Assembly (NCBI GenBank): GCA_903909295.1
Contig: CAIVVG010000200.1
Coordinates: forward strand, 1-6,704
Origin: an uncultured Chlamydiae bacterium
Lineage (GTDB): Bacteria > Chlamydiota > Chlamydiia > Chlamydiales > SM23-39
DNA: 6,704 nt
Direction: 5' to 3'
A program made the position numbers and the translations under genes. This document shows, in pieces, positions 1 to 5,728 of this stretch (position 1 is the first letter of the stretch; each line of letters starts with the position of its first letter). The notes under the pieces were generated by a model. That model made no database searches. It was not told the DNA's origin and saw only the letters and a list, made by a program, of their open reading frames with translations.

Positions 1-121
1 GAGGAAGCCCCACCCCATCATCGATAACGCGGCTCCACTGCGGGTCGCAGACCCAGCAGCACACCCTCGGTTCGAATTTTGGCGGTTGATTTTGGCCTCT
101 TGAGCCGTTGCAGAGAGGCAT
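1..121 (-). other. Unrecognised partial reading frame or dispersed-repeat fragment at the left edge
   Basis: Read on the - strand, an ATG at 121-119 opens 40 codons that run off the left edge without a stop. The predicted peptide is rich in Cys, Trp and Pro (it includes QPPKFEPRVCCWVCDPQW) and looks like no enzyme family I know. No convincing ribosome binding site precedes the ATG. Two of the - frames and one + frame (33 codons) are also nearly free of stops, and the stretch contains a strong hairpin (38-59). That is more typical of a structured dispersed repeat than of a gene. It is G+C-richer than the A/T-rich spacer beside it. I do not assign a function. It could be the 3' part of a neighbouring gene, a short repetitive ORF, or non-coding sequence. 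Confidence 0.3.
38..59. repeat. Hairpin-forming inverted repeat
   Basis: CTGCGGGTC (38-46) pairs with GACCC plus GCAG (50-54 and 56-59), leaving a 3-base loop (GCA) and one bulged A at 55. This gives nine base pairs, mostly G-C. No T-run follows on either strand, so it does not look like an intrinsic terminator. It is more likely a structural core of a repeat element. Confidence 0.5.
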
Positions 122-142
122 AAGCTTAAACACAAAAAAGTA

Positions 143-170
143 GAAACAAGTCTTCGCACTTACGCCCCCC
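143..170 (-). terminator. Weak candidate terminator downstream of the small membrane-protein gene
   Basis: On the - strand, about 10 to 40 bases after the stop codon, AAGT and ACTT flank GCGAAG. A T-rich run (TTTCTACTTTTTTG) follows. The stem is only four to five pairs, so this is a poor intrinsic terminator. It is listed because position and T-tract are right and nothing better lies between the gene end and the window edge. Confidence 0.2.
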
Positions 171-179
171 TTGACTCAA

Positions 180-410
180 CTAGTGAGAAGATGTTGAAGG
201 AGTTGAGGTTGCCGCAGCAACTGTGACTCCTACTACTACGCCAAGAACTGCAAGTCCTGCGAATCCAATCCCCCAAGTTACCCAGCCCGATCTTTTGCTC
301 GAGGCGGCTACTGCCCCAGCGGATTTAGGCGCTGGTGTAGATTCTTGTGCCTGAGCTACATTGCTGCAAAGAAGGGCAACGGCCGCCATATATACTGTGA
401 GTTTCTTCAT
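180..410 (-). CDS. Small exported or membrane-anchored protein, function unknown
   Basis: The 76-residue protein begins with a typical signal peptide: MKK, a hydrophobic core at residues 6-15, and an AQA motif at 19-21 suggesting cleavage before Gln22. A Pro/Ala/Ser-rich linker follows (22-41). A second hydrophobic segment at 43-67 is rich in Gly, Ala and Val and includes G57xxxG61, a helix-packing pattern. The tail is Ser/Thr-rich. If the signal is cleaved, the product would be a single-span protein of about 55 residues. Cys15 is not in a good lipobox, so a lipoprotein is unlikely. GGAG at 421-418 lies 7 bases before the ATG. The gene is divergent from the ATPase operon, and its start overlaps the stop of a 9-codon leader ORF. 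I do not recognise the family, and no link to the ATPase can be shown beyond proximity. Confidence 0.7.
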   Translation of the reverse strand: MKKLTVYMAAVALLCSNVAQAQESTPAPKSAGAVAASSKRSGWVTWGIGFAGLAVLGVVVGVTVAAATSTPSTSSH

Positions 411-436
411 AGTGCGTCTCCAGATGAGTTTTTCAT
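407..436 (-). CDS. Nine-codon leader ORF, start-stop coupled to the small membrane-protein gene
   Basis: On the - strand a strong ribosome binding site, AAGGAG (448-443), sits 6 bases before an ATG at 436-434. The frame encodes MKNSSGDAL and stops at TGA 409-407. That stop shares ATGA (410-407) with the start of the 76-residue protein. The arrangement suggests that ribosomes loading at the better upstream site terminate and restart on the downstream gene. There is no run of one amino acid to suggest classical attenuation. It could instead be chance, with the downstream GGAG doing all the work. Confidence 0.4.
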   Translation of the reverse strand: MKNSSGDAL

Positions 437-442
437 TTAAAT

Positions 443-448
443 CTCCTT
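443..448 (-). promoter_or_regulatory. Strong ribosome binding site for the leader ORF
   Basis: AAGGAG on the - strand is a near-perfect anti-16S match with ideal 6-base spacing to the ATG at 436-434. It is a better match than the GGAG in front of the main 76-residue gene, which is the reason for taking the leader ORF seriously. Confidence 0.55.
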
Positions 449-514
449 ATATCTATTTCCTCAAATATTTGCTAGCACAACAAAAAAACATACGGGAAAA
501 AATGCCAATCTGTG

Positions 515-541
515 TAGAATCGAGGATTCGTAGTAAGGGGG
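515..541 (+). promoter_or_regulatory. Possible -10 box, small hairpin and ribosome binding site upstream of atpE
   Basis: TAGAAT at 515-520 matches the TATAAT consensus at five of six positions, but no good -35 box is visible at 16 to 18 bases upstream. GAATC (517-521) and GATTC (525-529) form a 5-bp inverted repeat around GAG, overlapping the putative -10. AAGGGGG (535-541), 6 bases before the ATG at 548, is a good ribosome binding site and sets the atpE start. The promoter part is weak; the ribosome binding site is well supported. Confidence 0.35.
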
Positions 542-547
542 TTGGAG

Positions 548-1171
548 ATGAAATTAGAAACTGGTAAAGACAAGATCCAGAAAATTTGCGACGCACTGCG
601 TAAAGAAACCCTTGAGCCCGCCAAGCAAGAGGCGCGCGAGATTGTGGAAAACGCTCACCTTCAGGCCCAAACGATTACGACAGAGGCCAAAGAGAAGGCA
701 GCTAAGCTGCAAGATCAGGTTCAAAAAGAGATCGAAGAGAAGAAGAGGGTTTTTGCCGCTTCGTTGCAACTTTCTTGCCGTCAGGGGATTGAGCAGCTCA
801 AGCAGAAAATTGAGCAAGAGCTCTTTGATCGTGAGCTCGTCTCTCTTGTCAGAAAATCGATGGCGGATCCCAAGTTGATCGCTGGACTCTTGAGTTCGTT
901 CATGCAGTCGATGCAGGAAAAAGGGGCCAACGAAGATTTTGTGGCTCTGATTCCGAAGAACATTTCTCCTCGCTCTATCAATGAACTCCTTGTCTCCAAG
1001 GTCTTGGAGCGGTTGGAAAATCACTCGGTCGCTGTAGGCGATTTTGAGGGAGGGGTCCAGATTCGGCTGAAAGACAGCCACGTCACTGTGGATATTTCCG
1101 ATCAGGTTGTGCGAGAGATTCTGGCTCGGTACCTTCGAAAAGACTTCCGGGACCTGGTCTTCAATGTCTAA
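548..1171 (+). CDS. atpE: V/A-type ATPase subunit E (peripheral stalk)
   Basis: The 207-residue protein is subunit E, which pairs with a partner helix to form the peripheral stalk holding the A3B3 head against the membrane stator. Residues about 8-95 are a long, charged Ala/Glu/Lys-rich helix of coiled-coil type (ICDALRKETLEPAKQEA near the start). The C-terminal part is a compact mixed domain ending in YLRKDFRDLVF, the part that binds the head. Length and sequence resemble chlamydial AtpE, recalled from memory as about 208 residues. The ATG at 548 is chosen over an in-frame TTG at 542 because AAGGGGG at 535-541 is correctly spaced only for the ATG. It is the first gene of the operon and its last 8 bases overlap the next gene. 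No partner subunit (G/H) gene is recognisable in the window. Confidence 0.93.
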   Translation: MKLETGKDKIQKICDALRKETLEPAKQEAREIVENAHLQAQTITTEAKEKAAKLQDQVQKEIEEKKRVFAASLQLSCRQGIEQLKQKIEQELFDRELVSLVRKSMADPKLIAGLLSSFMQSMQEKGANEDFVALIPKNISPRSINELLVSKVLERLENHSVAVGDFEGGVQIRLKDSHVTVDISDQVVREILARYLRKDFRDLVFNV

Positions 1172-1940
1172 TTACTATTTTGTCATTGCAGCACTTCCCC
1201 CCCTCGAACTCGGTCTTCGGCCGGAGCTCTCCTTTAAGGAAGTGCGAGAGATGCTCCGCCTCAACTTAAGCTCTAGCGATTTTCGGCAGACCAGCTACCT
1301 GCTCGGGCCGATCGATCTGTATAACTTGCGCGCCTTTTGGCTCGGCCTTCCCCTCGACGATCGGGGGAACTATTCCGATGGGAAGTACTTGGAAGAGGCG
1401 CTTCTCGTCCGAGAGGGGCTCCCCAGTTACGTCGTCGATTTTCTCGATCGACATGAATCAAATCAGGAGCGGCTCCACAATTTCTCCGCCCTTTTTGCAG
1501 AGCTCTATCGCGTAGAGCCTCCCCATTGGGCCCCTTTCTTGCACACCTATTTTGCAAGGGAGCGAGAGATCCGGTTAGTGCTCCTCGCACTCAGGGCCAA
1601 GGAACTCAAGCGGGATATTGTCAGGGAACTTCAATTTGAGAATTTTGACGATTCCTTAGTGGCTCATATTTTAGCGCAAAAAGATGCCCCCGAATATGTC
1701 CCTCCTGCGGAATATGAAGATTTAAAAGCTCTTTTCGTAGAAAATAAAACCGACCCCTATCGCCTTGAGCGAGCGTTGCTCAAATACCGCTTTGAAAAAA
1801 TTGAAGACGGAGAGGAAAACCACGATTTTACGATCAATCGAATTTTAGCCTATCTCGCTCGGCTTCTCCTGGTCGAGTCGATTTCTCGGTTGGATCTGGA
1901 ATGGGGAAAAAAGAAACTGGAAGAAATTGAGTTACTCTAA
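1164..1940 (+). CDS. DUF2764 protein, probable C-like connector subunit of the V/A-ATPase
   Basis: The 258-residue, largely helical, charged soluble protein has no signal peptide or membrane span. It matches the conserved unknown gene (DUF2764, CT309-like) that sits between atpE and atpA in Chlamydiae and spirochaetes. In Thermus and archaeal operons this slot holds subunit C, the socket joining rotor shaft to proteolipid ring. Two stretches here, about residues 129-147 (YFAREREIRLVLLALRAKE) and 226-256 (YLARLLLVESISRLD), resemble the helix pattern of the C/AC39 family. A C-like role is my inference. The ATG at 1164 fits the conserved SNYYFVIAALPPL start and gives an 8-base overlap with atpE. 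An in-frame ATG at 1107 would add 19 residues read from inside atpE and is unlikely. The stop overlaps the atpA start by one base (TAATG). Confidence 0.85.
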   Translation: MSNYYFVIAALPPLELGLRPELSFKEVREMLRLNLSSSDFRQTSYLLGPIDLYNLRAFWLGLPLDDRGNYSDGKYLEEALLVREGLPSYVVDFLDRHESNQERLHNFSALFAELYRVEPPHWAPFLHTYFAREREIRLVLLALRAKELKRDIVRELQFENFDDSLVAHILAQKDAPEYVPPAEYEDLKALFVENKTDPYRLERALLKYRFEKIEDGEENHDFTINRILAYLARLLLVESISRLDLEWGKKKLEEIELL

Positions 1941-3685
1941 TGAATAAAAAAACACATGCTGTCGGCACTGTAGTGCAGGCTTTCGGAAACCTCTTACACG
2001 TCCGTTTTGAAGGGGCGATCAAGCAAGGAGAGGTAGCGCATATCCGTCTCGGAGAAGAGGCTCTTTTGGCTGAAGTGATTGAAATCGCGGGAGATGAGGC
2101 AAAAGTCCAGGTCTTTGAAGATACTCACGGGGTCAAACTCAATACGCCTGTTCGCTTTTCGGGCCATTTGCTCGAGGCAGAATTGGGGCCGGGCCTTCTC
2201 ACTTCGATCTTTGACGGCTTGCAAAACCCGTTAGAAAAAGTGGCTAATGAGACCGGTATCTATCTGACCCGAGGCGTCTACCTCCCTCCTCTCGACCGGA
2301 CGAAAAAGTGGGAGTTCACTCCGGTAGCTCATGTGGGGGATACCCTTTCTCGCGGGGATACTCTTGGATTTGTCATGGAAGGGCGTTTTAAACACCTGAT
2401 CATGGTCCCATTTTCCCAGTTTGGACAAGTGAAGATCACCCATATGGCCAAAGCGGGCGCCTATACGATTGATGCCGAAATCGCTCGGAGCGATGACCTT
2501 GTTTTCACAATGGTGCAGCGCTGGCCTGTGAAAAGTGCTCTGTTTGAAGGGAAAAGAGAAAGCCCTACGCGGATGATGGATACCGGGCTCCGGATCTTAG
2601 ATACCCAATTTCCTGTTTTAAAGGGGGGTAGTTTCTGCTCTCCTGGCCCTTTTGGCGCAGGCAAAACAGTGATGCAGCACCACCTCTCAAAATACTCGAG
2701 CGTCGATATCGTTGTCATCGTCGCTTGCGGAGAGCGAGCGGGCGAAGTGGTCGAGGTGTTGCGCACCTTCCCCGAGCTGACCGATCCCCACACAGGTGAG
2801 CCGCTCATGTGCCGCACCGCGATGATTTGCAATACCTCCTCGATGCCCGTCGCAGCTCGCGAAGCGGCCGTCTATATGGGGGCGACCATTGCCGAGTACT
2901 ACCGCCAAATGGGGCTCGATGTGCTCCTCTTGGCCGACTCTACTTCCCGTTGGGCCCAAGCGATGCGCGAAATGTCGGGCCGTCTAGAAGAGATCCCTGG
3001 CGACGAGGCTTTTCCTGCTTATCTCGCTTCTCGGATCACCTCCTTCTATGAACGAGCGGGCGAGTTGCTGTTGAAGAGTGGAAAAAGAGGGTCGCTCACA
3101 ATCGGAGGAAGCGTCTCTCCTGCGGGAGGGAACTTTGAAGAGCCCGTTACGCAAGCATCCCTCCTCGTTGTCGGAGCTTTCCATGGCTTATCTCGGACCC
3201 GTTCTGATGCCCGTCGCTACCCGGCCGTCGATCCGTTGATCTCTTGGAGTCGGTACCTCAAACCGGTAGGAGCGGAGCTCGATGCAAAATTCCCTCAATG
3301 GGCGGCGAAGGTCAAACTAGCGGCGACGCTCTTGGGCAGGGGAGATGAGATCGGCAAGCGGATGGAGGTGGTCGGCGAAGAGGGGGTCACGATCGATGAT
3401 ATGGTCGTCTACCTCAAAGCGGAGCTCTACGACTTTTGCTATTTGCAGCAAAACGCTTTTGATAAAGAGGACGCCTACTGCCCGTTGGACCGGCAGATGG
3501 AGATGTTTGGAGTCATTCAGAAAATCTTTGAAAAACGGTTTGCATTCGATGTTCACGATGCGGCGAGAGCCTTCTTCTTAACCCTGCAAAACGAACTGAA
3601 AAATATCAACTTCTTGCCCTACAAATCGCATCACTATGCAGATGCTATGCGCGCAGTAATCAAAAAAATTGACGGTGGAACATGA
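1940..3685 (+). CDS. atpA: V/A-type ATPase catalytic subunit A
   Basis: The 581-residue catalytic subunit hydrolyses or makes ATP in the A3B3 head. The N-terminal beta-barrel spans about residues 5-75. It is followed by the A-type-specific insert (about 110-200) that separates V/A-type A from F1 beta. The P-loop is GPFGAGKT at 236-243. The catalytic Glu265 lies in GERAGEV, and Walker B is DVLLLAD at 327-333, followed by STSRWA. The C-terminal helical domain runs from about 440 onward. All expected catalytic residues are present, so the enzyme should be active. The length is close to chlamydial AtpA, recalled as about 591. Its start overlaps the DUF2764 stop by one base, and its stop shares ATGA (3682-3685) with atpB. 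Direction of use (ATP synthesis or proton/sodium pumping) cannot be read from this subunit. Confidence 0.97.
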   Translation: MNKKTHAVGTVVQAFGNLLHVRFEGAIKQGEVAHIRLGEEALLAEVIEIAGDEAKVQVFEDTHGVKLNTPVRFSGHLLEAELGPGLLTSIFDGLQNPLEKVANETGIYLTRGVYLPPLDRTKKWEFTPVAHVGDTLSRGDTLGFVMEGRFKHLIMVPFSQFGQVKITHMAKAGAYTIDAEIARSDDLVFTMVQRWPVKSALFEGKRESPTRMMDTGLRILDTQFPVLKGGSFCSPGPFGAGKTVMQHHLSKYSSVDIVVIVACGERAGEVVEVLRTFPELTDPHTGEPLMCRTAMICNTSSMPVAAREAAVYMGATIAEYYRQMGLDVLLLADSTSRWAQAMREMSGRLEEIPGDEAFPAYLASRITSFYERAGELLLKSGKRGSLTIGGSVSPAGGNFEEPVTQASLLVVGAFHGLSRTRSDARRYPAVDPLISWSRYLKPVGAELDAKFPQWAAKVKLAATLLGRGDEIGKRMEVVGEEGVTIDDMVVYLKAELYDFCYLQQNAFDKEDAYCPLDRQMEMFGVIQKIFEKRFAFDVHDAARAFFLTLQNELKNINFLPYKSHHYADAMRAVIKKIDGGT

Positions 3686-4986
3686 GAAAAGTTTACGACC
3701 GAATCATCGACCTTCGCGGCAATCTCATTACGGTCGCAGCAGAAGGGGTCTCTTTGGGGGAAATGGCCGTGGTGCACAAAGGGAATGGGACGCAGACCTA
3801 CGCATCGGTCCTCCGCTTTGATGGGGACCTCGTCACACTCCAAGTATTTGACACAGCGCGCGGGATTTCGACGGGAGACCGAGTCACTTTTCTCGGTCGA
3901 AGAATCCAAGCGATGTTCACCGATGACCTTTTGGGAAGGCGCCTTAATGGACTGGGTAACCCCATCGATAGTGGCCCCGAGATCGTAGGAGAAGAGACCG
4001 ATATCGGACAGCCCTCTTTCAATCCAACCCGCCGCATCATTCCTTCCCAGTTGGTCCGGACTAATATTCCGATGATCGACCTCTTTAACTGCCTCGTCAA
4101 ATCGCAGAAAATCCCCATTTTCTCCGTCGCAGGGGAGCCCTATAACGCACTCTTGATGCGCATTGCCAACCAGACCAATGCCGATGTGGTGATCATCGCT
4201 GGCATGGGACTCCGCTTTGACGACTACCAAGCCTTCATCGATAACGCAGAGAAAGCCGGTTCAATTGAAAAGACCGTCATGTTCATTCACCGAGCCACCG
4301 ACCCGGTTGTAGAGTGTTTGATCGTCCCCGATTTGGCCCTGGCCGTAGCAGAAAAATTCGCCCTTGAAGGAAAAGATGTTCTTGTCCTCATGACCGACAT
4401 GACCGCCTTTGCCGATGCGATCAAAGAGATCGCCATCACCATGGATCAGATCCCCTCTAACCGAGGGTATCCTGGATCGCTCTATTCCGACCTGGCCTCC
4501 CGTTATGAAAAAGCGGTCGATATGGAAGGGAGCGGCTCGATCACAATTATTTCCGTTACGACCATGCCCGGCGGGGATGTCACACACCCCATTCCCGATA
4601 ACACAGGCTATATCACCGAAGGGCAGTTCTACCTCCATGACGGCTCGATCGATCCCTTTGGATCCCTCTCCCGCCTCAAGCAGCTCGTGATTGGGAAAGT
4701 GACCCGCGCAGACCACGGCGATTTGGCCAACACCATGATCCGCCTCTATGCCGACTCGAAAAAGGCAAGAGAGCGGCAGGGGATGGGCTTTCGACTGTCG
4801 CGCTGGGATGAGAAGTTGCTCCGCTACAGCTACCTCTTTGAAGAGAGGATGATGAGCTTAGAGGTGAACCTTCCCCTAGAAGAGGCGCTCGATCTCGGCT
4901 GGCTTACATTGGCCGAGTGCTTTGATTTAGAAGAAATTGGAATGAAAAAACAAATTTCGGATCAATACTGGCCTAAAGAAGAATGA
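3682..4986 (+). CDS. atpB: V/A-type ATPase regulatory subunit B
   Basis: The 434-residue non-catalytic nucleotide-binding subunit alternates with A in the hexameric head. The P-loop is degenerate, as normal for B: FSVAGEPYN at 147-155 has no GKT. Other family signatures are intact: IPSNRGYPG at 257-265 in the SxRGYPG motif, the HPIPDNTGYITEGQ stretch, and LSR with Arg331, the arginine that reaches into the catalytic site of the neighbouring A subunit. The length fits chlamydial AtpB, recalled as about 438 residues. GGTGGA precedes the start at suitable spacing. Both ends overlap neighbours by ATGA (3682-3685 and 4983-4986), which suggests translational coupling to atpA and atpD and thus balanced A, B and D synthesis. 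Confidence 0.97.
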   Translation: MRKVYDRIIDLRGNLITVAAEGVSLGEMAVVHKGNGTQTYASVLRFDGDLVTLQVFDTARGISTGDRVTFLGRRIQAMFTDDLLGRRLNGLGNPIDSGPEIVGEETDIGQPSFNPTRRIIPSQLVRTNIPMIDLFNCLVKSQKIPIFSVAGEPYNALLMRIANQTNADVVIIAGMGLRFDDYQAFIDNAEKAGSIEKTVMFIHRATDPVVECLIVPDLALAVAEKFALEGKDVLVLMTDMTAFADAIKEIAITMDQIPSNRGYPGSLYSDLASRYEKAVDMEGSGSITIISVTTMPGGDVTHPIPDNTGYITEGQFYLHDGSIDPFGSLSRLKQLVIGKVTRADHGDLANTMIRLYADSKKARERQGMGFRLSRWDEKLLRYSYLFEERMMSLEVNLPLEEALDLGWLTLAECFDLEEIGMKKQISDQYWPKEE

Positions 4987-5591
4987 CTGTCAGATTAACG
5001 AAAAATGAACTGCGCATCCAACAAACTAGACTAGCTCAGCTGGCGCGCTACCTCCCCACACTGCAGCTCAAAAAAGCGATGCTGCAGATCGAGGTCAATA
5101 CCGCAGCAGGCGAAGTCGCCCGCTTGCGCGAGCAGATGGGCGTTGTCCACAGCCGAATAGAACCCTTTAGCGCCCTCCTCTCTGAAAAAGTTACCTGCGA
5201 CGTCCTCCTTTACGCAGATGTCCTCCATGTAAAAAAGCGCTATGAAAACGTCGCCGGCGTAGAGATCCCCATTTTAGATAAAATCGTCTTTCGCCCCTCC
5301 GAGTACTCCCTTTTTGATACCCCCGCATGGACCGACCGAGCAACCGAGCTGCTCCGCGAGCTCGTCACTGTGCGAGAGACCATGCACATTGGCCAAGAAA
5401 AAAAGCGCGCCCTGGAAAAAGAGCTCCGCGACGTTTCTATCCGGGTGAACCTCTTTGAAAAAGTCCTCATCCCCCGCGCAGAGGAAAACATCAAGAAGAT
5501 CCGGATCTTCTTAGGGGATCAGCAGCTCGGCGCGGTAGCGCAGGCAAAAGTGGCGAAGAAAAAAATTGCACTCCGCGAGGAAACCCGATGA
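4983..5591 (+). CDS. atpD: V/A-type ATPase subunit D (central rotor shaft)
   Basis: The 202-residue protein forms the central rotor shaft inside the A3B3 head. It is built as an N-terminal long helix (about 4-60, containing YLPTLQLKKAMLQIEV), a short middle domain (about 70-125, YENVAGVEIPILDKIVF), and a C-terminal helix. The family hallmark RVNLFEKVLIPRAEENIKKI begins at Arg154; its counterpart in other D subunits is RRVNALE...IP. Length matches chlamydial AtpD (about 203 residues from memory), so the gene is not truncated by the repeat starting a few bases after its stop. The start overlaps atpB by ATGA. Its stop also lies in an ATGA (5588-5591), which opens the short bridging ORF. There is no subunit F gene beside it, as is usual for chlamydial and spirochaetal operons. 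Confidence 0.95.
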   Translation: MTVRLTKNELRIQQTRLAQLARYLPTLQLKKAMLQIEVNTAAGEVARLREQMGVVHSRIEPFSALLSEKVTCDVLLYADVLHVKKRYENVAGVEIPILDKIVFRPSEYSLFDTPAWTDRATELLRELVTVRETMHIGQEKKRALEKELRDVSIRVNLFEKVLIPRAEENIKKIRIFLGDQQLGAVAQAKVAKKKIALREETR

Positions 5592-5728
5592 AAGAAATTA
5601 ACCGCAGAGACGCAGAGAACGCAAAGATCACAGAGGAAGTGTTATTGACTCTTTATTTTTCTCTGAGACCTCCGCGTTCTCTGCGTCTCTGCGGTGAATT
5701 TTTGTTCCCCATGGAGGAGTCCCAATGA
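5588..5728 (+). CDS. 46-codon ORF bridging atpD and atpI, containing a palindromic repeat
   Basis: An ATG at 5588 overlaps the atpD stop (ATGA), and the frame stays open for 46 codons to a TGA at 5726-5728 that overlaps the atpI start (ATGA 5725-5728). The product begins MKEINRRDAENAKITEE, contains SLRPPRSLRLCGE and ends FPMEESQ. Its middle is simply the translation of the inverted repeat, so the peptide probably has no evolved function. The frame may matter as a way for ribosomes to travel from atpD to atpI. The upstream ribosome binding site would be inside atpD (GAGGAAACC at 5578-5586, somewhat close). It may be a short native gene interrupted by the repeat, or an accidental frame. Translation is unproven. 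Confidence 0.4.
   Translation: MKEINRRDAENAKITEEVLLTLYFSLRPPRSLRLCGEFLFPMEESQ
5593..5703. repeat. Palindromic, MITE-like element of the CCGCAGAGACGCAGAG type
   Basis: The 22-base arms at 5601-5622 and 5674-5695 are perfect reverse complements (core CCGCAGAGACGCAGAGAACG). Pairing continues outward through A/T-rich ends (5593-5599 with 5697-5703) and inward, with mismatches, to a small loop near 5640-5656. This motif is known to me as a widespread repeat in unrelated prokaryote genomes, usually between genes. The element carries no transposase and would need one supplied in trans if it is mobile. In RNA it would fold into a long hairpin of about 40 pairs between atpD and atpI. Possible target duplications cannot be told from the A/T-rich arm ends. 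Confidence 0.9.
5713..5719 (+). promoter_or_regulatory. Strong ribosome binding site for atpI
   Basis: GGAGGAG lies 5 bases before the ATG at 5725 and just outside the 3' end of the palindrome. It overlaps the last codons of the bridging ORF. It gives atpI its own initiation site, unlike atpD, whose upstream purine tract is weaker. It also fixes the atpI start at 5725; the ATG at 5711 is in another frame. Confidence 0.7.

Noticed and set aside
69..80. GGTTCGAAT, resembling the T-loop of a tRNA
   Set aside because: The flanking bases do not form a T-stem, and no acceptor stem, D-arm, anticodon arm or CCA-adjacent pairing can be built around it on either strand.
542..547. TTG start for atpE two codons upstream
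   Set aside because: The ribosome binding site AAGGGGG at 535-541 directly abuts this TTG, leaving no spacer, whereas it is well spaced for the ATG at 548.
361..567. 68-codon + strand frame across the divergent intergenic region
   Set aside because: It starts with TTG inside the small membrane-protein gene, has no ribosome binding site, runs through A/T-rich non-coding sequence into atpE, and has an unconvincing composition.
1107..1163. N-terminal extension of the DUF2764 gene from ATG 1107
   Set aside because: The extra 19 residues are an out-of-frame reading of the conserved AtpE C-terminus. The ATG at 1164 matches the conserved protein start and the operon's overlap style.
4120..4146. 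Possible loss of the P-loop in atpB as a sign of decay
   Set aside because: Subunit B is naturally non-catalytic and lacks the GKT P-loop throughout the family, so SVAGEPYN is normal.
3634..4230. 198-codon - strand frame opposite atpB
   Set aside because: It is antisense to highly conserved atpA and atpB sequence and shows no recognisable domain; it is a shadow produced by the codon bias of the + strand genes. The same holds for the 175-codon frame at 554-1081.
5601..5695. CRISPR repeat or rho-independent terminator
   Set aside because: There are only two inverted copies rather than direct repeats with spacers, and no T-run directly follows the right arm, so neither a CRISPR array nor a typical terminator is supported.
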